From the NCBI RefSeq assembly GCF_024679095.1, contig NW_026111667.1, forward strand, positions 327,001-391,000: a stretch of DNA of 64,000 nt, read 5' to 3'. A model generated the notes under the pieces. That model was not told the DNA's origin. It worked only from the letters and a program-made list of their open reading frames with translations, and did no database searches. The stretch's first letter is position 1; the number at the start of each line of letters is the position of its first letter. Of this stretch, positions 20,131 through 35,473 are shown one piece after another. Source of the stretch: Eriocheir sinensis. Its lineage: Eukaryota; Arthropoda; Malacostraca; Decapoda; Varunidae. The translations under genes and the position numbers were made by a program.

Positions 20131-20774
20131 AAATCGTTTGCATACTAAAGTAATTCCCGGAGCTGCAGGAGACGAGGAGGAGAAGGAGGAAGAGGAGGAG
20201 GGAGCATGTGTGTGTGTGGTGTGTGTGTGCTATTAGAGGGTAAACAGGAGACGGTCGTAGGTAGGAAGACTGAGTGGCAAGGTAACCGCGGGATGAGCTA
20301 AGTACATAGGGAAGGAAAAAATAATGTATGAGAAAAGAAGTATCGGCTGGCGTAGCAAAGTGATGGATGGATGAGGGGAAATAGCGGCCTACCAGACGGA
20401 AGAAATAGATGAATGGATTTAAAAGACGAACACATGGAGAGAGGAATATAGGAAGAGGTACATGAAAATAACAAAAGAGAAACAGCGTCATGCCGGAAAA
20501 AAAATAAGAGAATAGATTAAAATGAATAAATGAAGAAAAAAATCAAGAGAAGAGAAGGATGGATATGAAATAAAAATAATTGAACGATATATAGATGAAA
20601 TAGAGGAATCGATTAAGACTAAAAGGTAAAAATTAAAGAATGGATGGAGGTATGGAAGAAAAAAGATACAGGAAAAACTAGAAATAAAGTTATCGATTTA
20701 ACTTCCTGAAACGGAGAGAAGAAAGCAAAAAAATGATGGCAAATAAATTAAACAAAGATACAAACAAAAACAAA
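20131..20774. other. Purine-rich, A-rich spacer before the satellite
   Basis: A GA-rich block at 20165-20200 and then A/G-rich sequence up to the satellite edge. No gene or repeat unit was recognised. Confidence 0.5.
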
Positions 20775-23170
20775 AGTGTGTATTTTGTATACATTTTTTT
20801 ATACGTATTTACATAATTTTATGTGTATTTTGTATATGTATTTTTATAGAAATCTACGTTATTTTATGTGTATTCGTATATATATTTTGAAACAAATTTA
20901 CATTATTTTATATGCATTTTGCATATCTATTTCAATACAAATTTACCTTATTGTATGTGGATTTTGTATATTTATTTTAAAACAAGTTCAAATATTTTAT
21001 GTGTATTTTGGTATCAATAATTTAAAAAAAAATGCGTTATTTTATAGGTATTTTGCATCTTAATTTTCATTTTATATGTACTTTGTATATATATTTTTAT
21101 ACGCTTTTACATTATTTAATATTTATTTTGAATATATATTTTTATACAGATTCATGGTATTTTATGTGTATTTGTATATATATTTTCATATAAATTTACA
21201 TTATTTTATGTGTATTTTGTACATATATTTTATTACAAATCTACCTTATTTTATGTTTATTTTGCATGTGTATTTAGTATATTTATATTCATACAAATAC
21301 ACATTCTTTTATTGGTATTTTGTTTATTTATTTTGATACGAATTTACATTATTTTATGATATATATTTTATCCAAATTTACATTATTTTATGTGTATTTG
21401 TTTATATATTTTCATACGTATTTACATTATTTTATATGTTTTTTGTATATATATTTTTCTACGTATTTAAATTATTTTGTGTATTTTGTATATTCATTTT
21501 CATAAAAAAATTACGTTATTTTATTGTGTGTATAAGTATATATTTTGATACGAATTTTATACAAATTCATGTTATTTAATGTGTATTTGTATATATATTT
21601 TCATACAAATTTATATTATTTTATGTGTATTTTTTCATATATTTCATTACAAATTTACCTTATTTTATGTTTATTTTGTATATTTATTTCATTCAATTTT
21701 AAACTATTTTATGTGTATATTTGTATTTGTATTTAGGTTATTTTATGTATTTTGTATATATATTTTCATCCAAAATTGCATTATTTTATTGGTATTTCTT
21801 AATTTAATTCGATACGAATTTAGATTATTTCATAGGTATTTTGTATACATATTTTCATACTCATTTACATTATCTAATGTGTGTTTTGTATATGTATTTT
21901 TATGCAAATTTATTTAATGTTCATTTTTGTACATATATTTTATAGAAATTTGCGTTATTTTATGTATATAGTTTTATATAAATTTACGTTATTTTATGTG
22001 CATTTTGTATATTTATTTTTATACAAATACACATTCTTTTATTGTTATATTGTTTATTTAAATTTATACGAATTTACTTTATTTTATGTTTATTTTGTAT
22101 ATATATTTTTCTACGTATTTACATGATTTTATGTGTATTTTGTATATATATTTTCATAGAAATTTACTTTATATTATGTGTACTCGTATATTTATTTTCA
22201 TACAAATGTACATTATTTTATATGCATTTTGCATATCTATTTCAATACAAATTTACCTTATTGTATGTGCATTTTGTATATTTATTTTAAAACAAGTTCA
22301 AATATTTTATCTGTATTTTGTATATCTATTTTCATACGAATTTAAATATTTCGGTGTATTTTTGTATATAGTTTTATACAAATTTACGTTATTTTATGTG
22401 TATTTTGTATATTTATATTTATACAAATACACATTCTTTTATTGGTATTTTGTTTATTTATTTTGATACGAATTTACATTATTTTATCTGTATTTTGTAT
22501 ACATTTTCTTATACGTATTTACTTCATTTTATGTGTATTTTGTATATATATTTTTATTCAAATCTACGTTATTTTATGTGTATTCGTATATATATTTTGA
22601 AACAAATTTACATTGTTTTATATGTATTTTGCATATCTATTTCAATACAGATTTACCGTATTGTATGTGTATTTTGTATATTTATATTAATACAAATACA
22701 CATTCTTTTATTGATATTTTAATTATTTATTTTGACACGAATTTACATTATTTAATGTGTATTTTGTATATATATTTATATACGTATCTACAACATTTCA
22801 TGTGTATTTTGTATATATATTTTTATACGTATTTACAACATTTCATATGTATTTTGTATATATATTTCTATAGAAATCTACGTTATTTTATGTGTATTCG
22901 TATATATATTTTGAAACAAATCTACATTATTTTATGTGTATTTTGTATATATATTTCATTATAAATTTGCCTTATTTTAAGTTTATTTTTATATCTATTT
23001 TCATTCAAATTCAAATCATTTTATGTGTATATTTTATTTGTATTTACGTTATTTTATGTGTATTTTCTATATATATTTTCATTCAAAATTATATTATTTT
23101 ATTGGTATTTTGTTCATTTATTTCGATACGAATTTAGATTATTTCATGTGTATTTTCTATACATATACAT

Positions 23171-24099
23171 ATAGAGTAAATTTCTATGAAAATATATATT
23201 CAAAATACATATGAAATTATGTAAATAAGTATAAAAATATATATATCAAATACACCTAAAAAAAAAATTAAAATTCGTATCAAAATAAATAAATAAAATT
23301 CCGATAAAAGAACGTAAATTCGAATTAAAATAAATAAACAAAATACCAATAAAAGAATGTGTATTTGGATAAATATAAATATACAAAATACACATACAAA
23401 ATAAACATAAAATAAGGTAGATTTGTAATAAAATATATGTACAAAATACACATAAAATAATGTAAATTTATATGAAAATATATATACAAATACACATAAA
23501 ATACCATGAATTTGTAAATATATATTCAAAATAAATATTAAATAATGGAAAAGCGTATAAAATATATATACAAATTACATATAAAATAATGTAAATTCGT
23601 ATCAATATAAATCAACAAAACACCAATAAAATAATATTTATTTGAATGAAAATAAATTTACAAAATACACATAACATAACTAAAATTTGTATTAAAATAT
23701 ATACAAAAATACATAGAAACAATTTGAGTTTGTAGGAAAATAGATATACAAAATACACAAAACTAGGTAAATTTCTTTTGAAATGTATATACAAATTACC
23801 CATAAAATATTGTAAATTTGTGTCAAAATATATAAACAAATACAAAAAATATACAAATATATACAAAATACACATAGAATAATGTCAATTCCTGTCAAAA
23901 TGAATGAGCAGCATATCAATAAAATAATGTAAATTTGTATGAAAATAAAGATGCAAAATACCCAAAAAATAAGGAATATATTTATAAAAATACAGATACA
24001 AAAATACACATCGAATAATTAAATTTATATTAAAATTAATATACAAAATGCGTATATAATAAGGTAAATTTGTATTGAAAAAATATGCAACATACACGT
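23171..24099 (-). repeat. Inverted satellite block 1
   Basis: The plus strand switches to A-rich (reverse-orientation monomers) after CTATACATATACATATAGAG and back to T-rich after GCAACATACACGTTTACTC. Confidence 0.85.
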
Positions 24100-24472
24100 T
24101 TACTCATACAAATTTATATTATTTTATTGGTATTTTGTTTATTTATTTTGATACGAATTACATGATTATATGTGTATTTTGTACATATTTTTTTATACGT
24201 ATTTACATTATTTAATGTGTATTTGTTTATATATTTTCATGCAAATTTACGTTATTATATGTGTATTTGTATAAATATTTTGATACAAATTTACTTTATT
24301 TCATGTATTTTGTATATATATTTCAATTCAAATTTAGCTTATTTCGTGTGTATTTTGTATATATTTTCATACAAATTTAATTACTTCTGGGAATTTTTGT
24401 ATATAGTTTTATATAAATTTAAGTTATTTTATGTGTATTTTGTATATTTATATTCATACAAATACACATTCT

Positions 24473-25784
24473 TTTATAGGTATTTTGCATCTTAATTTTC
24501 ATTTTATATGTACTTTGTATATATATTTTTATACGCTTTTACATTATTTAATATTTATTTTGAATATATATTTTTATACAGATTCATGGTATTTTATGTG
24601 TATTTGTATATATATTTTCATATAAATTTACATTATTTTATGTGTATTTTGTACATATATTTTATTACAAATCTACCTTATTTTATGTTTATTTTGCATG
24701 TGTATTTAGTATATTTATATTCATACAAATACACATTCTTTTATTGGTATTTTGTTTATTTATTTTGATACGAATTTACATTATTTTATGATATATATTT
24801 TATCCAAATTTACATTATTTTATTTGTATTTGTTTATATATTTTCATACATATTTACATTATTTTATGTGTTTTTTGTATATATATTTTTCTACGTATTT
24901 AAATTATTTTGTGTATTTTGTATATTCATTTTCATAAAAAAATTACGTTATTTTATTGTGTGTATAAGTATATATTTTGATACAAATTTTATACAAATTC
25001 ATGCTATTTAGTGTGTATTTGTATATATATTTTCATACAAATTTATATTATTTTATGTGTATTTTTTCATATATTTAATTACAAATTTACCTTATTTTAT
25101 GTTTATTTTGTATATTTATTTCATTCAATTTTAAACTATTTTATGTGTATATTTGTATTTGTATTTAGGTTATTTTATGTGTATTTTGTATATATATTTT
25201 CATCCAAAATTGCATTATTTTATTGGTATTTCTTAATTTAATTCGATACGAATTTAGATTATTTCATAGGTATTTTGTATACATATTTTTATACTCATTT
25301 ACATTATCTAATGTGTGTTTTGTATATGTATTTTTATGCAAATTTATTTAATGTTCATTTTTGTACATATATTTTTATAGAAATTTGCGTTATTTTATGT
25401 ATATAGTTTTATATAAATTTACTTTATTTTATGTGCATTTTGTATATTTATTTTTATACAAATACACATTCTTTTATTGTTATATTGTTTATTTACATTT
25501 ATACGAATTTACATTATTTTATGTGTATTTTGTATACATTTTTTTATACGTATTTACTTAATTTTATGTGTATTTTGTATATGTATTTTTATAGAAATCT
25601 ACGTTATTTTATGTGTATTCGTATATATATTTTGAAACAAATTTATATTATTTTATATGCATTTTGCATATCTATTTCAATACAAATTTACCTTATTGTA
25701 TGTGCATTTTGTATATTTATTTTAAAACAAGTTCAAATATTTTATGTGTATTTTGGTATCAATAATTTAAAAAAAATGCGTTAT
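24473..25784 (+). repeat. ~1.31 kb higher-order unit, copy 1
   Basis: Runs from TTTATAGGTATTTTGCATC to the next occurrence of the same word, 1312 bp, about 29 monomers. Contains the marker GTATCAATAATTTAAAAAAA near its end. Confidence 0.8.
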
Positions 25785-27091
25785 TTTATAGGTATTTTGC
25801 ATCTTAATTTTCATTTTATATGTACTTTGTATATATATTTTATACGCTTTTACATTATTTAATATTTATTTTGAATATATATTTTTATACAGATTCATGG
25901 TATTTTATGTGTATTTGTATATATATTTTCATATAAATTTACATTATTTTATGTGTATTTTGTACATATATTTTATTACAAATCTACCTTATTTTATGTT
26001 TATTTTGCATGTGTATTTAGTATATTTATATTCATACAAATACACATTCTTTTATTATTTTGTTTATTTATTTTGATACGAATTTACATTATTTTATGAT
26101 ATATATTTTATCCAAATTTACATTATTTTATTTGTATTTGTTTATATATTTTCATACATATTTACATTATTTTATGTGTTTTTTGTATATATATTTTTCT
26201 ACGTATTTAAATTATTTTGTGTATTTTGTATATTCATTTTCATAAAAAAATTACGTTATTTTATTGTGTGTATAAGTATATATTTTGATACAAATTTTAT
26301 ACAAATTCATGCTATTTAGTGTGTATTTGTATATATATTTGCATACAAATTTATATTATTTTATGTGTATTTTTTCATATATTTAATTACAAATTTACCT
26401 TATTTTATGTTTATTTTGTATATTTATTTCATTCAATTTTAAACTATTTTATGTGTATATTTGTATTTGTATTTAGGTTATTTTATGTGTATTTTGTATA
26501 TATATTTTCATCCAAAATTGCATTATTTTATTGGTATTTCTTAATTTAATTCGATACGAATTTAGATTATTTCATAGGTATTTTGTATACATATTTTTAT
26601 ACTCATTTACATTATCTAATGTGTGTTTTGTATATGTATTTTTATGCAAATTTATTTAATGTTAATTTTTGTACATATATTTTTATAGAAATTTGCGTTA
26701 TTTTATGTATATAGTTTTATATAAATTTACGTTATTTTATGTGCATTTTGTATATTTATTTTTATACAAATACACATTCTTTTATTGTTATATTGTTTAT
26801 TTACATTTATACGAATTTACATTATTTTATGTGTATTTTGTATACATTTTTTATACGTATTTACTTAATTTTATGTGTATTTTGTATATGTATTTTTATA
26901 GAAATCTACGTTATTTTATGTGTATTCGTATATATATTTTGAAACAAATTTACATTATTTTATATGCATTTTGCATATCTATTTCAATACAAATTTACCT
27001 TATTGTATGTGCATTTTGTATATTTATTTTAAAACAAGTTCAAATATTTTATGTGTATTTTGGTATCAATAATTTAAAAAAAATGCGTTAT
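25785..27091 (+). repeat. ~1.31 kb higher-order unit, copy 2
   Basis: 1307 bp and directly adjacent to copy 1. Almost identical apart from small indels, for example the loss of GG(T) near 26057 and one T in the region near 25840. Confidence 0.8.
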
Positions 27092-29218
27092 TTTATAGGT
27101 ATTTTGCATCTTAATTTTCATTTTATATGTACTTTGTATATATATTTTTATACGCTTTTACATTATTTAATATTTATTTTGAATATATATTTTTATACAG
27201 ATTCATGGTATTTTATGTGTATTTGTATATATATTTTCATATAAATTTACATTATTTTATGTGTATTTTGTACATATATTTTATTACAAATCTACCTTAT
27301 TTTATGTTTATTTTGCATGTGTATTTAGTATATTTATATTCATACAAATACACATTCTGTTATTGGTATTTTGTTTATTTATTTTGATACGAATTTACAT
27401 TATTTTATGAAATATATTTTATCCAAATTTACATTATTTTATTTGTATTTGTTTATATATTTTCATACATATTTACATTATTTTATGTGTTTTTTGTATA
27501 TATATTTTCTACGTATTTAAATTATTTTGTGTATTTTGTATATTCATTTTCATAAAAAAAATTACGTTATTTTATTGTGTGTATAAGTATATATTTTGAT
27601 ACAAATTTTATACAAATTCATGCTATTTAGTGTGTATTTGTATATATATTTTCATACAAATTTATATTATTTTATGTGTATTTTTTCATATATTTAATTA
27701 CAAATTTACCTTATTTTATGTTTATTTTGTATATTTATTTCATTCAATTTTAAACTATTTTATGTGTATATTTGTATTTGTATTTAGGTTATTTTATGTG
27801 TATTTTGTATATATATTTTCATCCAAAATTGCATTATTTTATTGGTATTTCTTAATTTAATTCGATACGAATTTAGATTATTTCATAGGTATTTTGTATA
27901 CATATTTTTATACTCATTTACATTATCTAATGTGTGTTTTGTATATGTATTTTTATGCAAATTTATTTAATGTTCATTTTTGTACATATATTTTTATAGA
28001 AATTTGCGTTATTTTATGTATATAGTTTTATATAAACTTACGTTATTTTATGTGCATTTTGTATATTTATTTTTATACAAATACACATTCTTTTATTGTT
28101 ATATTGTTTATTTACATTTATACGAATTTACATTATTTTATGTGTATTTTGTATACATTTTTTATACGTATTTACTTAATTTTATGTGTATTTTGTATAA
28201 GTATTTTTATAGCAATCTACGTTATTTTATGTGTATTCGTATATATATTTTGAAACAAATTTACATTATTTTATATGCATTTTGCATATCTATTTCAATA
28301 CAAATTTACCTTATTGTATGTGCATTTTGTATATTTATTTTAAAACAAGTTCAAATATTTTATCTGTATTTTGTATATCTATTTTCATACAATTTAAATA
28401 TTTCTGTGTATTTTGTATATAGTTTTATACAAATTTACGTTATTTATGTGTATTTTGTATATTTATATTTATACAAATACACATTCTTTTATTGGTATTT
28501 TGTTTATTTATTTTGATACAATTTACATTATTTTATCTGTATTTTGTATACATTTTTTTATACGTATTTACTTCATTTTATGTGTATTTTGTATATATAT
28601 TTTTATTCAAATCTACGTTATTTTATGTGTATTCGTATATATATTTTGAAACAAATTTACATTGTTTTATATTTATTTTGCATATCTATTTCAATACAGA
28701 TTTACCGTATTGTATGTGTATTTTGTATATTTATTTTAATACAAATACACATTCTTTTATTGATATTTTAATTATTTATTTTGACACGAATTTACATTAT
28801 TTAATGTGTATTTTGTATATATATTTATATACGTATCTACAACATTTCATGTGTATTTTGTATATATATTTTTATACGTATTTACAACATTTCATATGTA
28901 TTTTGTATATATATTTCTATAGAAATCTACGTTATTTTATGTGTATTCGTATATATATTTTGAAACAAATCTACATTATTTTATGTGTATTTTGTATATA
29001 TATTTCATTATAAATTTGCCTTATTTTAAGTTTATTTTTATATCTATTTTCATTCAAATTCAAATCATATTATGTGTATATTTTATTTGTATTTACGTTA
29101 TTTTATGTGTATTTTCTATATATATTTTCATTCAAAATTATTTTATTTTATGGTATTTTGTTCATTTATTTCGATACGAATTTAGATTATTTCATGTGTA
29201 TTTTCTATACATATACAT

Positions 29219-29830
29219 ATAGAGTAAATTTCTATGAAAATATATATTCAAAATACATATGAAATTATGTAAATAAGTATAAATATATATATCAAATACC
29301 TAAAAAAATGAAAATTCGTATCAAAATAAATAAATAAAATTCGATAAAGAACGTAAATTCGAATTAAAATAAATAAACAAAATACCAATAAAAGAATGAG
29401 TATTTGGATAAATATAAATATACAAAATACACATTCAAAATAAACATAAAATAAGGTAGATTTGTAATAAAATATATGTACAAAATACACATAAAATAAT
29501 GTAAATTTATATGAAAATATATATACAAATACACATAAAATACCATGAATTTGTATAAAAATATATATTCAAAATAAATATTAAATAATGGAAAAGCGTA
29601 TAAAAATATATATACAAATTACATATAAAATAATGTAAATTCGTATCAATATAAATCAACAAAACACCAATAAAATAATATTTATTTGAATGAAAATAAA
29701 TTTACAAAATACACATAACATAACTAAAATTTGTATTAAAATATATACAAAAATACATAGAAACAATTTGAGTTTGTATGAAAATAGATATACAAAATAC
29801 ACATAAAACTAGGTAAATTTCTTTTGAAAT
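29219..29830 (-). repeat. Inverted satellite block 2, shortened
   Basis: Same left junction as block 1, but the right part is missing: sequence passes from AAATTTCTTTTGAAATGT straight into forward GTATTTGTATAAATATTTTG. About 480 bp present in block 1 (roughly 23777-24262) has been lost. Confidence 0.8.
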
Positions 29831-31076
29831 GTGTATTTGTATAAATATTTTGATACAAATTTACTTTATTTCATGTATTTTGTATATATATTTCAATTCA
29901 AATTTAGCTTATTTCGTGTGTATTTTGTATATATTTTCATACAAATTTAATTACTTCTGTGGATTTTTGTGTATAGTTTTATATAAATTTACGTTATTTT
30001 ATGTGTATTTTGTATATTTATATTCATACAAATACACATTCTTTTATTGGTATTTTGTTTATTTATTTTGATACGAATTTACATTATTTTATGATATATA
30101 TTTTATCCAAATTTACATTATTTTATGTGTATTTGTTTATATATTTTCATACATATTTACATTATTTTATGTGTTTTTTGTATATATATTTTTCTACGTA
30201 TTTAAATTATTTTGTGTATTTTGTATATTCATTTTCATAAAAAAATTACGTTATTTTATTGTGTGTATAAGTATATATTTTGATACAAATTTTATACAAA
30301 TTCATGTTATTTAATGTGTATTTGTATATATATTTTCATACAAATTTATATTATTTTATGTGTATTTTTTCATATATTTCATTACAAATTTACCTTATTT
30401 TATGTTTATTTTGTATATTTATTTCATTAAATTTTAAACTATTTTATGTGTATATTTGTATTTGTATTTAGGTTATTTTATTTGTATATATATTTTCATC
30501 CAAAATTGCATTATTTTATTGGTATTTCTTAATTTAATTCGATACGAATTTACATTATTTCATAGGTATTTTGTATACATATTTTTATACTCATTTACAT
30601 TATCTAATGTGTGTTTTGTATATGTATTTTTATGCAAATTTATTTAATGTTCATTTTTGTACATATATTTTTATAGAAATTTGCGTTATTTTATGTATAT
30701 AGTTTTATATAAATTTACGTTATTTTATGTGCATTTTGTATATTTATATACAAATACAAATTCTTTTATTGTTATATTTTTTATTTACATTTATACGAAT
30801 TTACATTATTTTATGTGTATTTTGTATACATTTTTTATACGTATTTACTTAATTTTATGTGTATTTTGTATATGTATTTTTATAGAAATCTACGTTATTT
30901 TATGTGTATTCGTATATATATTTTGAAACAAATTTACATTATTTTATATGCATTTTGCATATCTATTTCAATACAACTTTACCTTATTGTATGTGGATTT
31001 TGTATATTTATTTTAAAACAAGTTCAAATATTTTATGTGTATTTTGGTATCAATAATTTAAAAAAAAATGCGTTAT

Positions 31077-32393
31077 TTTATAGGTATTTTGCATCTTAAT
31101 TTTCATTTTATATGTACTTTGTATATATATTTTTATACGCTTTTACATTATTTAATATTTATTTTGAATATATATTTTTATACAGATTCATGGTATTTTA
31201 TGTGTATTTGTATATATATTTTCATATAAATTTACATTATTTTATGTGTATTTTGTACATATATTTTATTACAAATCTACCTTATTTTATGTTTATTTTG
31301 CATGTGTATTTAGTATATTTATATTCATACAAATACACATTCTTTTATTGGTATTTTGTTTATTTATTTTGATACGAATTTACATTATTTTATGATATAT
31401 ATTTTATCCAAATTTACATTATTTTATGTGTATTTGTTTATATATTTTCATACATATTTACATTATTTTATGTGTTTTTTGTATATATATTTTTCTACGT
31501 ATTTAAATTATTTTGTGTATTTTGTATATTCATTTTCATAAAAAAATTACGTTATTTTATTGTGTGTATAAGTATATATTTTGATACGAATTTTATACAA
31601 ATTCATGTTATTTAATGTGTATTTGTATATATATTTTCATACAAATTTATATTATTTTATGTGTATTTTTTCATATATTTCATTACAAATTTACCTTATT
31701 TTATGTTTATTTTGTATATTTATTTCATTCAATTTTAAACTATTTTATGTGTATATTTGTATTTGTATTTAGGTTATTTTATGTATTTTGTATATATATT
31801 TTCATCCAAAATTACATTATTTTATTGGTATTTCTTAATTTAATTCGATACGAATTTAGATTATTTCATAGGTATTTTGTATACATATTTTTATACTCAT
31901 TTACATTATCTAATGTGTGTTTTGTATATATCTTTTTATGCAAATTTATTTAATGTTCATTTTTGTACATATATTTTCATAGAAATTTGGGTTATTTTAT
32001 GTATATAGTTTTATATAAATTTACGTTATTTTATGTGCATTTTGTATATTTATATTTATACAAATACACATTTTTTTATTGGTATATTGTTTATTTACAT
32101 TTATACGAATTTACATTACTTTATGTGTATTTTGTATAATTTTTTTTATACGTATTTACGTAATTTTATCTGTATTTTGTATATGTATTTTTATAGAAAT
32201 CTACGTTATTTTATGTGTATTCGTATATATATTTTGAAACAAATTTACATTATTAATTTTTATATGTATTTTGCATATCTATTTCAATACAAATTTACCT
32301 TATTGTATGTGCATTTTGTATATTTATTTTAATACAAGTTCAAATATTTTATGTGTATTTTGGTATCAATAATTTTAAAAATAAATGCGTTAT
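31077..32393 (+). repeat. ~1.31 kb higher-order unit, copy 3
   Basis: 1317 bp between successive TTTATAGGTATTTTGCATC words, in the next super-repeat. Further units start with the same word at 21041, 27092, 32394 and 40080 but leave the consensus path before closing. Confidence 0.78.
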
Positions 32394-34524
32394 TTTATAG
32401 GTATTTTGCATCTTAATTTTCATTTTATATGTTCTTTGTATATATATTTTTATACGCTTTTACATTATTTAATATTTATTTTAAATATATATTTTTATAC
32501 AGATTCATGGTATTTTATGTGTATTTGTATATATATTTTCATATAAATTTACATTATTTTATGTGTATTTTGTACATATATTTTATTACAAATCTACCTT
32601 ATTTTATGTTTATTTTGCATGTGTATTTAGTATATTTATATTCATACAAATACACATTCTTTTATTGGTATTTTGTTTATTTATTTTGATACGAATTTAC
32701 ATTATTTTATGATATATATTTTATCCAAATTTACATTATTTTATGTGTATTTGTTTATATATTTTCATACATATTTACATTATTTTATGTGTTTTTTGTA
32801 TATATATTTTTCTACGTATTTAAATTATTTTGTGTATTTTGTATATTCATTTTCATAAAAAAATTACGTTATTTTATTGTGTGTATAAGTATATATTTTG
32901 ATACGAATTTTATACAAATTCATGTTATTTAATGTGTATTTGTATATATATTTTCATACAAATTTATATTATTTTATGTGTATTTTTTCATATATTTCAT
33001 TACAAATTTACCTTATTTTATGTTTATTTTGTATATTTATTTCATTCAATTTTAAACTATTTTATGTGTATATTTGTATTTGTATTTAGGTTATTTTATG
33101 TGTATTTTGTATATATATTTTCATCCAAAATTGCATTATTTTATTGGTATTTCTTAATTTAATTCGATACGAATTTAGATTATTTCATAGGTATTTTGTA
33201 TACATATTTTTATACTCATTTACATTATCTAATGTGTGTTTTGTATATGTATTTTTATGCAAATTTATTTAATGTTCATTTTTGTACATATATTTTTATA
33301 GAAATTTGCGTTATTTTATGTATATAGTTTTATATAAATTTACGTTATTTTATGTGCATTTTGTATATTTATTTTTATACAAATACACATTCTTTTATTG
33401 TTATATTGTTTATTTACATTTATACGAATTTACATTATTTTATGTGTATTTTGTATACATTTTTTTATACGTATTTACTTAATTTTATGTGTATTTTGTG
33501 TGTGTATTTTTATAGAAATCTACGTTATTTTATGTGTATTCGTATATATATTTTGAAACAAATTTACATTATTTTATATGCATTTTGCATATCTATTTCA
33601 ATACAAATTTACCTTATTGTATGTGCATTTTGTATATTTATTTTAAAACAAGTTCAAATATTTTATCTGTATTTTGTATATCTATTTTCATACAATTTAA
33701 ATATTTCTGTGTATTTTGTATATAGTTTTATACAAATTTACGTTATTTTATGTGTATTTTGTATATTTATATTTATACAAATACACATTCTTTTATTGGT
33801 ATTTTGTTTATTTATTTTGATACGAATTTACATTATTTTATCTGTATTTTGTATACATTTTCTTATACGTATTTACTTCATTTTATGTGTATTTTGTATA
33901 TATATTTTTATTCAAATCTACGTTATTTTATGTGTATTCGTATATATATTTTGAAACAAATTTACATTGTTTTATATGTATATTGCATATCTATTTCAAT
34001 ACAGATTTACCTTATTGTATGTGTATTTTGTATATTTATTTTAATACAAATACACATTCTTTTATTGATATTTTAATTATTTATTTTGATTCGATTTTAC
34101 ATTATTTAATGTGTATTTTGTATATATATTTATATACGTATCTACAACATTTCATGTGTATTTTGTATATATTTTTTTATACGTATTTACAACATTTCAT
34201 ATGTATTTTGTATATATATTTCTATAGAAATCTACGTTATTTTATGTGTATTCGTATATATATTTTGAAACAAATCTACATTATTTTATGTGTATTTTGT
34301 ATATATATTTCATTATAAATTTGCCTTATTTTAATTTTAATTTTATATCTATTTCCATTCAAATTCAAATCATTTTATGTGTATATTTTATTTGTATTTA
34401 CGTTATTTTATGTGTATTTTCTATATATATTTTCATTCAAAATTATATTATTTTATTGGTATTTTGTTCATTTATTTCGATACGAATTTAGATTATTTCA
34501 TGTGTATTTTCTATACATATACAT

Positions 34525-35473
34525 ATAGAGTAAATTTCTATGAAAATATATATTCAAAAAACATATGAAATTATGTAAATAAGTATAAAAATATATATAT
34601 CAAATACACCTAAAAAAAAAAAAATGAAAATTCGTATCAAAATAAATAAATAAAATTCCGATAAAAGAACGTAAATTCGAATTAAAATAAATAAACAAAA
34701 TACCAATAAAAGAATGTGTATTTGGATAAATATAAATATACAAAATACACATACAAAATAAACATAAAATAACGTAGATTTGTAATAAAATATATGTACA
34801 AAATACACATAAAATAATGTAAATTTATTTGAAAATATATATAGAAATACACATAAAATACCATGAATTTGTATAAAAATAAATATTCAAAATAAATATT
34901 AAATAATGGAAAAGCGTATAAAAATATATATACAAATTACATATAAAATAATGTAAATTCGTATCAATATAAATCAACAAAACACCAATAAAATAATATT
35001 TATTTGAATGAAAATAAATTTACAAAATACACATAACATAACTAAAATTTGTATTAAAATATATACAAAAATACAAAGAAACAATTTGAGTTTGTATGAA
35101 AATAGATATACAAAATACACAAAACTAGGTAAATTTCTTTTGAAATGTATATACAAATTACCCATAAAATATTGTAAATTTGTGTCAAAATATATAAACA
35201 AATACACAAAATAACGTAAATTTGTATGAAAAATATATACAAAATACACATAGAATAATGTCAATTCCTGTCAAAATGAATGAGCAGCATATCAATAAAA
35301 TAATGTAAATTTGTATGAAAATAAAGATGCAAAATACCCAAAAAATAAAGAATATATTTATAAAAATACAGATACAAAATACATCGAATAATTAAATTTA
35401 TATTAAAATTAATATACAAAATGCGTATATAATAAGGTAAATTTGTATTGAAAAAATATGCAACATACACGTT
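34525..35473 (-). repeat. Inverted satellite block 3
   Basis: Same left and right junction words as block 1, with an expanded A-run near 34612 and a small internal replacement near 35205. Confidence 0.85.
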
